A DNA stretch of 64,000 nt from Isoetes taiwanensis (taxonomy: Eukaryota > Streptophyta > Lycopodiopsida > Isoetales > Isoetaceae), in NCBI GenBank assembly GCA_021234155.1, contig JAJEKV010000013.1, forward strand, positions 15,045,877-15,109,876, read 5' to 3'. How positions within the stretch are numbered: position 1 is the stretch's first letter; every line of letters starts with the position of its first letter. Below are positions 54,547-64,000 of this stretch, piece by piece. The notes beneath the pieces are model-generated. The model was not told where the DNA came from. It saw only the letters and a list, made by a program, of their open reading frames with translations, and did no database searches. The position numbers and the translations under genes were made by a program.

Positions 54547-55487
54547 CAAAGATTCCCTTTAAAAAAACATCATACTCTTAAAATTGGCCTTTTTTGGATA
54601 AACTCGAGAATTTGAAAAGGTTCAATTTTTTCCCCCCTCATTTTGGCTCTTCATTAAGCGACAAGTTAGTTTTTTGCAAAGAAGCACCTTTGAAATGGCA
54701 AAATCTAGATACAAATACATAATCTCTGAAAGTGAGATATCAAAAACATCAAAATAGAGAAGAAAAACTAATTTTTATTTCTTTGATGTTTTTCAGTACA
54801 TGAATTTGGCACCCTCAAAAATTGGTACGTATTGAACAATACGCTCATCAGACGTTACAACTGATTATCTGTCCCAAGTCTCCATGATTAGTTGGTCCAT
54901 CAAACACGTTTGACATGTTACGACGTTCCATTGGCTGAATAAGAAACAAAAAAATAACCAAGTACTTGGGTCAGGGGTTTTTTAAAAAAATTACTTGGAT
55001 CAGGGATTTTCTAAAAAACAAACATGTACTCGAGAATACACTTTGGATTTTTAGAAAAAGCAAAAGTGTATTCTGGAATACACTTTTGCTTAACTGAGAA
55101 AGCAAATGTCTATTCAGAAATACAGCTTTGCTTTACAAGAAATCGAACGTGTATTCGAGAATAACATATTGCCTACTAAACCTCTTACACTATTCCAGGA
55201 TATACCCCAAGAGCATCATTACGAATAACGTTCCATAGAATACACAATAACACGAGACCTTTACAAAGCAAGAGTGATATTTTGAATATTGTTTTAAAAT
55301 ATTCACATTAATAATGTTTCAAAATATGCAAGAAGGAATTTTTTGTAAGTACTGTTGTTAAATTTGTTGCTGCAAATGAGACTTGATTGCATTTGAATTG
55401 TTAGCTTTCGTTCTGAAAATAAAAGCAAGTGAAGTTCTTTTAAGAATTTTTTATGTACATACAAAAGACAAATTTAGATCATTTTTT
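54547..55487. other. Unassigned sequence with clustered TTC/GAA palindromes
   Basis: No gene recognised. 55025-55165 holds four related palindromic words of the type GTATTCNNGAATAC. The best is a 32-base palindrome at 55059-55090 with 15-base arms. Confidence 0.5.
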
Positions 55488-55488
55488 G

Positions 55489-55660
55489 GGTTGCCCCTAG
55501 GGGGGCAAACCCTTGTTTATGTGGGTTTGTAGCATATCCTGGGTATATGCTAGAATATACCCAGGATATGCTGGTGACTGCTAAAAACCCATTATTTCCT
55601 GTAAATTGGCGGTCAACTGCGTTCTCGATTCCGGATGTTCCAACCGGGTAACTGGCATGG
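55489..55660. repeat. Dispersed ~170-bp hairpin repeat, copy 2
   Basis: Counterpart of 12300-12470. It opens with TTGCCCCTAGGGGGGCAA. The stem is GCATATCCTGGGTATAT (55532-55548) and ATATACCCAGGATATGC (55555-55571), a perfect 17-bp pairing around a 6-base loop. TGTAAATTGGC follows ~30 bases later, as in copy 1. Confidence 0.8.
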
Positions 55661-57190
55661 CAGACCCAAGCTCCAACTGATGAATAAGAACGCTCGAGTA
55701 CCCTGGCATTTGGACGACTTACATGCTCATAAATAAGTTTTCTTGAAGAGGGATTTAGGAGATTTGATGTTTTTTATTTTCCATTCTTGTAATTCGGTGG
55801 GGTCTTAAATGGTCTTTTTGTTGCAAAATGGTTTGATGACTTGCAATTTTGGGATGGGCAGAGATCAAGTTGTGGAATAATCGACCACGACAAGCATGAA
55901 GAGGTAATGGCACGATTCTTTGCATTCTATGTTGAGAAATTTAAAGGTTTGTGGCATTTGAGCATAAAAATCGTAGAAAATAGCCTTGCAATATGTCCAA
56001 GGGTTAAAGGGTTCGGATATAGCAATTTTGTCGAGCTTGATTTCCATCCATGTATGTTGAGTGCCTTTGTTTTACGGTTTTTCCTTCAAGTATTCTTCAT
56101 ATCGAGGCAACATTCGACATACATTGTATCTCCATACTTGCAAAACACATCCATTTACTGCCTACCTAACTCAGAGGGTGGAGTTACATTGTTTGATTTT
56201 GAGACATGCTACAAAATGCTTATTCTCATTATGTCAATTTCATTTGCAGGTCTCTTATCTTGGAGTGTAAATAATCACTATCTTCTCACTCGCAATGATA
56301 ACACGCCAATGGCACTTTGGATATGGGACATTTTCGGGTTGGAGCTCATTTGCAATTTTGTCGGGGCACTGCAACAATAAATTTCTTAGATGGGTCAAAC
56401 TAAGCTCCGAAATAAGTGATGCAACCGAAGCTACTTGCAAAAGTGAAGTTGGCTCGGGGGTTTGTTACAATGATTTTGCTTATCCTATGTCGTGCTGGGT
56501 ATTTTATTCCATTGCCTGGGTTTGATCAGAATCTGATGCCCAAGGAATACACATCTTGATTCTGGAAAAATAGGTATAGCATAGGAATTTAGCGAGCATA
56601 TCGAGGAAGGCAAAATTGGCTCAATGCATGATGAAAGCTCGGTGGATGTTATAATGGATAGTGAGGTTTCTGATCATGAGATAGTACCCATGAGAGGGTA
56701 GAGTATCTTGAAGAGTTACTAGCCAATGGAGAGTTGTCGTATAACAAGGCATCACGAGCCCATTGTTTTGCTTTGAACACCGGCTTCGGTCATGAGGTGC
56801 GGTTGAATGTGCGAATCGGGGGAAATCTATGCTTGCATTTGTTGTGGTTATCCCAAAAAAAAGGAAAGGCTTTTGTTGATTTACCAAATGATTGTTACAC
56901 ATTCTCTAGAATCAAAGACATTACTTCACCTTGGGGAGGAATATAGATGGTTCTTCTAGTTACATTAAACCTCGTCGTATTCCTTGTAGGCGTCGTCCCT
57001 CTTTGGATCTAATGTTGATGCAATGCACGAGGATCCAAGTGGCTCAAGTGTTGGCGTTGTTGGTTAAGCCTCCAAGCTGGTCTTGAGCAAGTTGTTCTGC
57101 CTTCGTAGTGGCCTCCAAGATCTTTGTTGGCTAAGCAGCTCAAGGACACGTATTTTTCTCTTGAGATGTTGGCCTCGTTATAGGAGTTAG
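55661..57190. other. Unassigned sequence, possible old coding remnants
   Basis: A plus-strand frame at 55841-56380 (179 codons) and short neighbours are unrecognised. They lack splice-site support that I can defend. Confidence 0.35.
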
Positions 57191-57199
57191 TGATAGCTT

Positions 57200-57590
57200 G
57201 TGCAAGCTTAAGGATCTTTGTGCAAAGTAAATGCCAATGGCTTAGCAGAGGTGAAAGGCAAGGGAAAAGGGAAAGCAAGGACAATTCCTTTATCTCCTTC
57301 ATGTGATGAGCATATAATTAGTGTGATATCGATATACTTCTTGGTGGGAAATGGTGATGGAGTATCTACATTTGAATTCGTTGGAACTGGAGTTGTGGAT
57401 GCACTTTTGAAGTTTCTCTCTTGTGGTGGTGTATCTAAAGGCAATGCATCAGAAAATGCTACGTTCAGGTTACGGCACCAAGTCCCGAGAAGGTTCAAAT
57501 GCTTTTTGGAGCTGTCTCTTCCGCATCCAGCAGGGGCGCAATTTGTAGTCGCAGATATAGGTACTAGTTCTAAGTCACTCTAGAATCACA
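57200..57590 (+). pseudogene. Fragment of a UPL3/TRIP12-type HECT ubiquitin ligase
   Basis: The open frame at 57218-57583 contains FLVGNGDGVSTFEFVGTGVV, DALLKFLSCGGVSKGNASEN, LRHQVPRRFKCFLELSLP and GAQFVV. This corresponds to the conserved internal STFEFxGSGVVxALLxYxSCG...LRxQxxRRFKxF block of plant UPL3/UPL4, which lies well upstream of the HECT domain. In those ligases the region follows the armadillo repeats; they attach ubiquitin to nuclear and cytosolic targets. Neither the armadillo part nor the HECT domain is visible nearby, so this is a fragment or a single exon. A GKGKGKA run just before it recalls the Gly/Lys linker of the family. Confidence 0.65.
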
Positions 57591-57599
57591 GTATTCTTG

Positions 57600-58660
57600 A
57601 ATTGTTGTCTCTACTGTTGCTCTGAGCTGCTCGTGCTTCTACCCAAACATGCCATAGTTTGTATTTTCTTACTGTGATTCTCTGTCTTACAGTGGAAATG
57701 TTGGTTCATATTGTTATGGCAGCCTGTAGCTGAATATTTCAATTTTGATACATAAGTTCTGATCAAATCCTAGTACAAGTCTTCTAGTGGTGGGCCAAGT
57801 CCCCTTTGGTTTTCACATATCTAATTGTTTTTTGCAAATCATTGTTTCACTCATCTCCTGAAATATATGGCTTCAAGTGGTGTGGATCTTGGTTTCATTT
57901 TATCCTCGCAAATCACAATCATGTTTTACATTTTAATGGCTTTACCTTGTTTTTCATGCATCTATTTAGTCCAGTCTATGATCTTGCATTTTGAGGATCT
58001 TGTATTCCTTGTTTTGGCTTTTTATCGTGGCAACTCTACAGGCATGTCAAAGAAAAATGTCTTGCATTTCTAAAGTACTCTTTTCTTCATTTATTTTAGC
58101 TTCCCTACTGATTTCCTACTTGAGTCAATTATGTTTCATTCCATCTGTCCAACTATAAAATGTCGCAGTTCATTGTACTTCCATGTCCTATGCTGTTTTT
58201 TTGTATATATCCATTTACATTTGAGAAGACTTACACCTTAGTTTTTTTCAAGGTGTATCGTCTTCATCAGCTTAGCAGGGCAGCGCAACTAGTAGCAGGT
58301 CTTATGTACTCCATGAAGCGTGTAGAGACTACTGCTTAAACCATGGCAGTTAGTGGTGCTTTGCAAATGTTATTAACAGTCCTCCAAGTGCTTGGCATGC
58401 TTTGCATGCTTTGCTTATGGTCTTTATCAACATTTTTGGTCGGATATCCACGGCATGGCGGTATGGCAAAGGGATTCTCTTTGTTCCCCATGTAATAAGT
58501 TGACCATCACTGTACAAAAAGGATATCTTCTTTTACGTGTTTTATGGAAGTTTTGTTCACGTGGAAGCATGGTACATCACTTTATTAAGCTTGCTATACA
58601 TTAGAACTTAGTAGAGGTCTGCTCGGCATCGAGAAAACTTTTGTGCACTAGAATACTCCT
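57600..58660. other. Unassigned sequence
   Basis: AT-rich DNA, no gene recognised. Frames at 57806-58073 are hydrophobic and unsupported. Confidence 0.35.
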
Positions 58661-60430
58661 TCATTTCCTTTATTGGCCATCTTTGCAACCTGCCATCTCA
58701 AGATGTCATATGCTAGAGTAACATGGTTTCAGGATATGTTTTTGAGTGTTGTGAATGCCTCCTTTGCCCTTAAGTTCTGCGAGGCGCATAAAGCGGATAG
58801 ATTTCAATTTGTGAATATCACGAAAGCATATGGCAATATCGATGTTCTAGAAAATGAAAAACATATTCATGAGCGGATCGTTGACGCAATTTGATTTTTA
58901 GCCCTTGCGAGATAGTAGTGTGGTTATGTGATGGAGGCAAACAAAGTATTTGACCCGAATCGTGATGACTTATCAAGGAGCTCAATGTTTGTAGGTTATG
59001 TCCATTTTAGGTGTGTAGGGCCAGCTATTAAGTTTCTTGAGGACATGGAGCATTGTGGCGATGAAGCCGGATAGTATGGCTTCCAGCGGTATCTTGGTAT
59101 CTTAGCGCATGTAGTCATTACGGCATAATGGATGAAGGTCTCTAGTATTTTAGATCAATGGGACATGGCGACTTACCATCAAATAGATCTCATTACGGTT
59201 ATATGGTTACCCATATGGGCTGCATTGGATACTTCAAAGAGGCCACACATCCATCCTTTGCAAGGTACTTTAGCTTTGGACAATGCTCATCGTTTGTAGA
59301 TTGCATTACAATTGGGAGCTAGGAGGCCAATGTTCTAATGAACTTGCAAAGCTGAATTTGATGAGTTAAGCACATAACTTTAGTAACTTCTATTAAAGAT
59401 TAAAGATGGATCTTGGCATAGCACATACATTGTTCAAGCCTTCACCACAATCAGGTAATTTTAAAAATTGCTACTTCTAGCGGGAAGCATGATCTGAATC
59501 AACAAGCTCTTATATTTTGCAATCCCGCTCTATGCTAGTGAATCGACAAGCATTTGAGAGAGACAAAATTGAAATTGAAATATAATCAAAATTTAGCTCT
59601 CATTTTTTCTATTTGGGCTGTTGGCCTAGAGATTATCATGGAATACAAGGTCAAGGAAGCTGAAGATGTCAAGCGTCTAAATATATTAGGAAACTCAATG
59701 CAAGTGCCAAAATACTACATGGTTGGCCCTAAATTTGTGTAAAATGCATATTTGTATAAAAAAATATCACTATTTTGGATGAAACTATATGTGGAGCTTT
59801 CTATGAATGTCAACTCTAGGAAGCAAATGGTGTTCGTTTTGTTCAAGCCATAGAATCAGAGGAATAGAATAGAATAGAATAGAGGGAAAATGGTTTTTAT
59901 ATACATTTCTGACAAAATGTCTAGAAGAGATAACTTCTATTCTTGATGGCATTTTATAGATTGAACCTTATAAGTTATAGGCCTAGCCTGTTGTCAACAC
60001 GGGTTGACAACATGCACCGCACTTCATTTTAACAAGCCATTGAAGCACAACAGGTTTTTGACAGACTTTTAGTCCGTGATGTTGCTTGCTAGACTGCCTT
60101 GATGCGACATATGTTGAAAGTGAATTTGATAGTCACATTAGTGTGTTGTTTGAATGCATGTTGCAGCATAGGTGCAAGACATAAGGGTAGGGTAATACAT
60201 ATGGAAATTGCATATAAGGGTTTGGAAGGCGGTCCTTTCATGGGTGGCACTCTAGTTGATATGTGTGCCAAATATGGCTCACTTCTAGACGCATAACATG
60301 TATTAGACAAGCTATCAGTTCGTAGTGTTGTGACCTAGAACACATTAATTTCTGGATATGCTGAGAATGGATCCAGTAAGGATTCATGGAAATGCTTTCA
60401 AAATATGCAATCAGAAGAATATGTCATTGA
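58660..60430 (+). pseudogene. Decayed PPR gene
   Basis: Plus-strand PPR blocks in changing frames: YGNIDVLENEKHIHERIVDA (58830-58890), EANKVFDPNRDD (~58935), SACSHYGIMDEGL-like with RSMGHGDLPSNRSHYGYMV (59110-59210), then CLNACCSIGARHKGRVIHME, GGTLVDMCAKYGSLLDA and NTLISGYAENGSSKD (60140-60385). The order of N- and C-terminal blocks suggests two neighbouring relics, or one rearranged copy. It has many stops. Confidence 0.65.
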
Positions 60431-62820
60431 GAAGCATGCAACTTCAAAGATCTCTATTCCAACAGAAAGATGGCCAATGTTTACAAGCAGCCTCATCTTA
60501 AACTTATGTTTGTAAACCACAAAGGCAAGAGTATAGACCATTGATGCTATCTTGTTATGTACAACTATTATATATACACTTATCATGCTATTTGGTGCAG
60601 GTTCTTTTTGCTTATTTTTGTTGAACATTGTTGTAAACATGTTCAAAGAAACTCGATCTTGTAAATTGTTTTAGTTTGCCTGTTTGAGATAGCAATCCAC
60701 ATGTCTTTCCATGCATTCTTGTGATAGCTCTTGTCCTTACCCATACCACATCCTACAATTTGCTATGCAAAGTAATCAAACGTGCTTTTGACTAGTTCTT
60801 ATCTAAAGCGGGCAAATGGTAAATGGTCTCATTTTTGCTTAAGAGGCAGTTTTTACGATATGGTTACTTGATAATTCAATATTGTTTGATGATACACGCT
60901 AAAGATGGAAACAAAATATCAGTCATAATAAACTTAGACTAAACAATTGAAGCATGTGCAAACCAAACAAGTTGGTCGAATTATTTGTTTAAGTTGGATG
61001 AAATGAACTATAAAAGATCTTCCATCACTGTCATTCCTAGATAAGTAAAAAACCAAAGAGTCTATAAAGGATCACATTATCTCGGGACAATAAAAGGTTT
61101 ACCTTTATCTTTATTATAGATATATTTAGGAGTATCCGATATTTAAGAGTATCCTTCAACGTGCATTTGAATTAACCTTTAAGACAATATACTTTAAGTC
61201 CAAAATGTTTGGACCTTATTCTATAGACATTTTTCCACGAGCATTCAAATACATCTGTAATAAGGACCCAATCAAGGCAGTAGCACGGGATCCCATTTTT
61301 CCTCGAGTAGCACTTTGCGCTGGGATGTCTCAGTTGTACATGATGACACCTTGTGTAAATGTTCCATTACCCCAATTTGTTGTATATGACCTCAAGTGGA
61401 GATGGAACATCCACCCTTTTGAAAGACAAGGAAGCATTTTCTTTGCACTTTCGTGCCCATGCTTTCTGAGTATGAAGTGGATGAAAACAACAGCTCTCTA
61501 TAACATCGGTTTTATTCCACTGGTGAAAATTGATAAAATTGATTGATACAAAAAATTACGGAATCACTAGTTGTGGAATATCATATTGCCAAGCTTTAAA
61601 AAAGCAAAAAATTCAACATGTAAAACAAAAGCTTTAGCAAAATAACAATCTAGACTCTCTCGAATGCAATGATGCATTTGTGCGTGGGACGGATCCACGA
61701 TCATTATGCTTTGTCACAATGATCAAGGATCTGTCCTCCCTCAATTCTATAAATTGAACCCTCCCTCAGTTCTATGAATTGACCTGCACAACTTCGTAAA
61801 CAAAACTCATGGACTGAGAAAATGACACTGTGTGTTCAAACAAAGACCCGACAATGACGAAACAGAAACTATGAAAATACACTTTCGCGCCCCCAGAGGG
61901 CAACCCTCCGTGCGTAGCACCTTGTTACTTTCTTAACAACATAGAAAGCATTAGAAAATTAGTAAATGTACTTGTTATCTACTAGCAATTTATTAATTTA
62001 TTAAGTTGGGCAATTTTCTTTTGGTTGTTCCATTGTGGAGTTGATACTTGGGATTTTCAAGCATAATGTCCATATCACACTTAAAGGCACAACATTGAGA
62101 TCAATATGACGTGGCCTGCTCAGTTAAAGGCATATTACAACAATGAGATCAATTTATTACAGGTAAAGGCATATCACAGCATTAGCGAAGTTTGTTGCTT
62201 GGGATTCAAGTCAATTTTCTCTCCAAAACATTCTTCTACCAGTAAAGTTATTGGAATGGCTGCATTCTCTGTGTTTGTCACTTTTGAGGCTCCAGATTCT
62301 ATATCTCAAAATATGCATATCATCTTCAGCAACCTACACAAAAATTTAACATGAGATCTAAAAAGCTAAAATGAACTCTTAAGCAAATTTCCCCACTAAG
62401 ACCACACTAAGAACTGCAAATCTACTTCAAACAGAATTCTATGAACTCTAAGAAAATCTAGACTTAAGTCTTTGCTAAGAATCAACAATAAATATATAAG
62501 GAATATCAAGAATAAACTAGAGATTCTCCTAAATATAAACTTAACAAAACAACTACAATACATCGCCTAAATCTGCACCTAAATCTTTGCTTCGACTTCT
62601 TTGTCCAACTCCAACAAGAGAAAATGCCTTAAATCTTATATCCTGCCTTCCTACTGGCCTGCAATTTGATGGTAAAATAGTATATCAGATTTTGCCAAGC
62701 ACAAGGCCAGTGTCTAATTGGATCTATATAAAGACAGGAACGGAACCAATATTTTTCATAGCATCCACTTTATTTGCCATTTTGAAGCTGCTTGTCAAAG
62801 CAGCTTAAGAAGCTCAAATG
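60431..62820. other. Unassigned sequence
   Basis: AT-rich, with frames at 61205-61546, 62106-62354 and 62587-62808 (plus) that I do not recognise. It contains a ~28-base direct duplication near 61735-61790 and the short repeat at 61899-61926. Confidence 0.35.
61899..61926. repeat. Short dispersed repeat, copy 2
   Basis: GGCAACCCTCCGTGCGTAGC followed by ACCTTGTT, matching 35585-35612 with three differences. Confidence 0.45.
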
Positions 62821-62828
62821 TGTTCACT

Positions 62829-63285
62829 CTATGGATCAGTTAGTAGCTCAATGAATGGGCTAGCTAGAGGATACTTGTTTACAGGGTCGATACAAGTGGC
62901 TACCTCAAAATCCTCAAACTGAAATGCTGGTGCCACAGTGCAGCCAACAAGTGAATAATGATGTTCAGGATCTCTTGGTTCAAATTTTACAGAAATCCCA
63001 TCTTTAATATCTATATCTTTAGTTGGATATGCCCCAAACCAAACCAACAGTGGAACAATATATTGTGGCTTCTGTCCAGCAGCTAAATCAAGTCCTAAAA
63101 TCGTGTGCTTGATGTTTCCAGCTTTATCAATCTCAAACACTGTCAAAGGATCTCCATAGCAAAAATGCCAAACTTCTGCTGATGGAATGCGGTGCAAACG
63201 AGATATGCATCCACTTGGAAAAAGGAAATAAATTGAAAGTGCTTACAGGCCTTCCTACTTTAAATGTTGAAGGCAGCACACTATG
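62829..63285 (-). CDS. Cupin_5 (YML079W-like) protein, C-terminal exon with a one-base frame break
   Basis: The minus-strand frame ends at 62829 and carries the Cupin_5 core: SRLHRIPSAEVWHFCYGDPL, NIKHTILGLDLAAGQKPQYI, PLLVWFGAYPT, HHYSLVGCTVAPAFQFEDFE, SPFIELLTDP. These are small beta-barrel proteins of unknown reaction. His and Glu in LHRxxxxExWHF are the putative metal or ligand residues and are present. Upstream, LPSTFKVGRPVST lies in another frame: one extra T near 63230 separates it from SIYFLFPSGCIS, which should follow directly. A CAG acceptor-like site near 63285 may mark the exon start. The N-terminal HPEGG motif exon is not visible within the window. This is either a real gene with a consensus error or a recent pseudogene. 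Confidence 0.75.
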
Positions 63286-64000
63286 AGGGATCTGGAATGA
63301 TGTATTACGAAAGGGGGCTGGATGAATGAAATTTCTGGGAGGTGAGCGCTTGAATGAAGTGGACAGAAAGCTTAAGTAACCCGATTTCCTAATGTTTTCT
63401 CTTAATTCGAGCAAACAAAAAGAAATTTCTTTAGAAAGGAAGGAGAGGAGCTTCTCGACTCCACCATAGCCAGTTTTCGCACAGGGATAGGGGTTTAGGA
63501 AAAAAAGCTCTGCGAAAATTACCTAGTAGAAGCTTAGAAGTCGCCAGATGCTCCAACCAAGTCGCCAGATGCTTCAACACAGGCCGAAATTGAACAAAAA
63601 TCCTAAACTGCACAAACAGACTTTGAAGGCCAGCGCCATAGCTCAACCTGTAGCCAGCGTCAATGCCAAGGCCATGGCCACTTTGAAATGGTAGCCCGAG
63701 GTCTGCAACGGAAGATCGCCTTCAGCAAAACCAGAAAAAAAAAAACACCAAAACGTATTCCGGAATACAAAGTGTATTCCGGAATACATTTCCCTCTTAT
63801 GATTTGTAACCAAAATCCAGTATCCCTGCTCTTAAAAACAAAAAAATCAAAATTCCTTTATTATTTACAACCATGACCCTGTATCCACAGAAAACCAAAA
63901 GAAAAATAAATTGAAAGGTCATCAAATAAATTAAAAATGCAAAAAAATCTAGTTGTTGTTATCTTATTTGTTCCTTTCGCTAATCTCTTCATTAATTTGA
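63286..64000. other. Unassigned sequence upstream of the Cupin_5 exon
   Basis: It should contain the intron or promoter of the Cupin_5 gene. I could not identify a first exon. Two GTATTCCGGAATAC palindromes lie at about 63754-63787. Confidence 0.4.

Noticed and set aside
59862-59884. AATAG repeat as a minus-strand SINE tail
   Set aside because: The sequence to its right lacks the GTGGACGTTAAAAA-type end, so I treat it as a simple microsatellite.
1-64000. CRISPR arrays, bacterial operons, rRNA genes
   Set aside because: The window is plant nuclear DNA. No regularly spaced direct repeats of CRISPR type and no rRNA-like blocks were seen.

Overview
The window is nuclear DNA of a land plant, most likely a fern or other seed-free vascular plant. 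The evidence is an extensin, an intronless PLS-class pentatricopeptide (PPR) gene in a style I associate with ferns, plant-type arogenate dehydratase, UPL3 and Cupin_5 sequences, and a heavy load of LINE, Ty3/gypsy and Ty1/copia elements. The clade is inferred from protein style, not proven. Few loci look intact: an extensin (2.2-3.3 kb, several frame changes), a PPR gene (36.9-38.8 kb, minus) and possibly a small coiled-coil/RING gene and a Cupin_5 gene, each with a frame break.

Layout. 0-5 kb: a weak open frame, the extensin with a TATA box, and a 3' LINE fragment. 5-12.5 kb: mostly unassigned DNA plus a 1.8-kb polypyrimidine tract (9.6-11.45 kb) and a 170-bp hairpin repeat. 12.6-13.74 kb: a damaged arogenate dehydratase copy. 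13.76-34.5 kb: a three-level nest directly behind that copy's stop codon. LINE A (minus) is split by LINE B (minus, exact 16-bp target duplication), which is split by an 11-kb gypsy element (plus) with ~570-bp LTRs. 34.5-40.8 kb: unassigned DNA, the PPR gene, and a 560-bp cluster of strong inverted repeats. 40.8-43.1 kb: another LINE copy invaded by an LTR sequence with an initiator-Met primer site. 43.6-46.2 kb: a PPR relic and the RING frame. 48.6-49.85 kb: a fold-back element with palindrome-rich arms around a 219-residue frame. 50.0-54.5 kb: a 5'-truncated copia element carrying two SINE-like insertions. 55-64 kb: a second hairpin-repeat copy, a UPL3-type fragment, another PPR relic and the Cupin_5 gene.

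The most interesting items are: LINE A, whose ORF1 and ORF2 share one frame and are separated by a single UAG with no methionine at the ORF2 start; the exact nesting, in which removing LINE B plus one target copy restores the LINE A frame; a dispersed hairpin repeat whose stem changes in a compensatory way between its two copies; the fold-back cluster at 39.95-40.51 kb; the palindrome-array fold-back element; and the ~3.9-kb sense accessory region of the gypsy element. Many breaks are one- or two-base indels in homopolymers, so some may be consensus errors.
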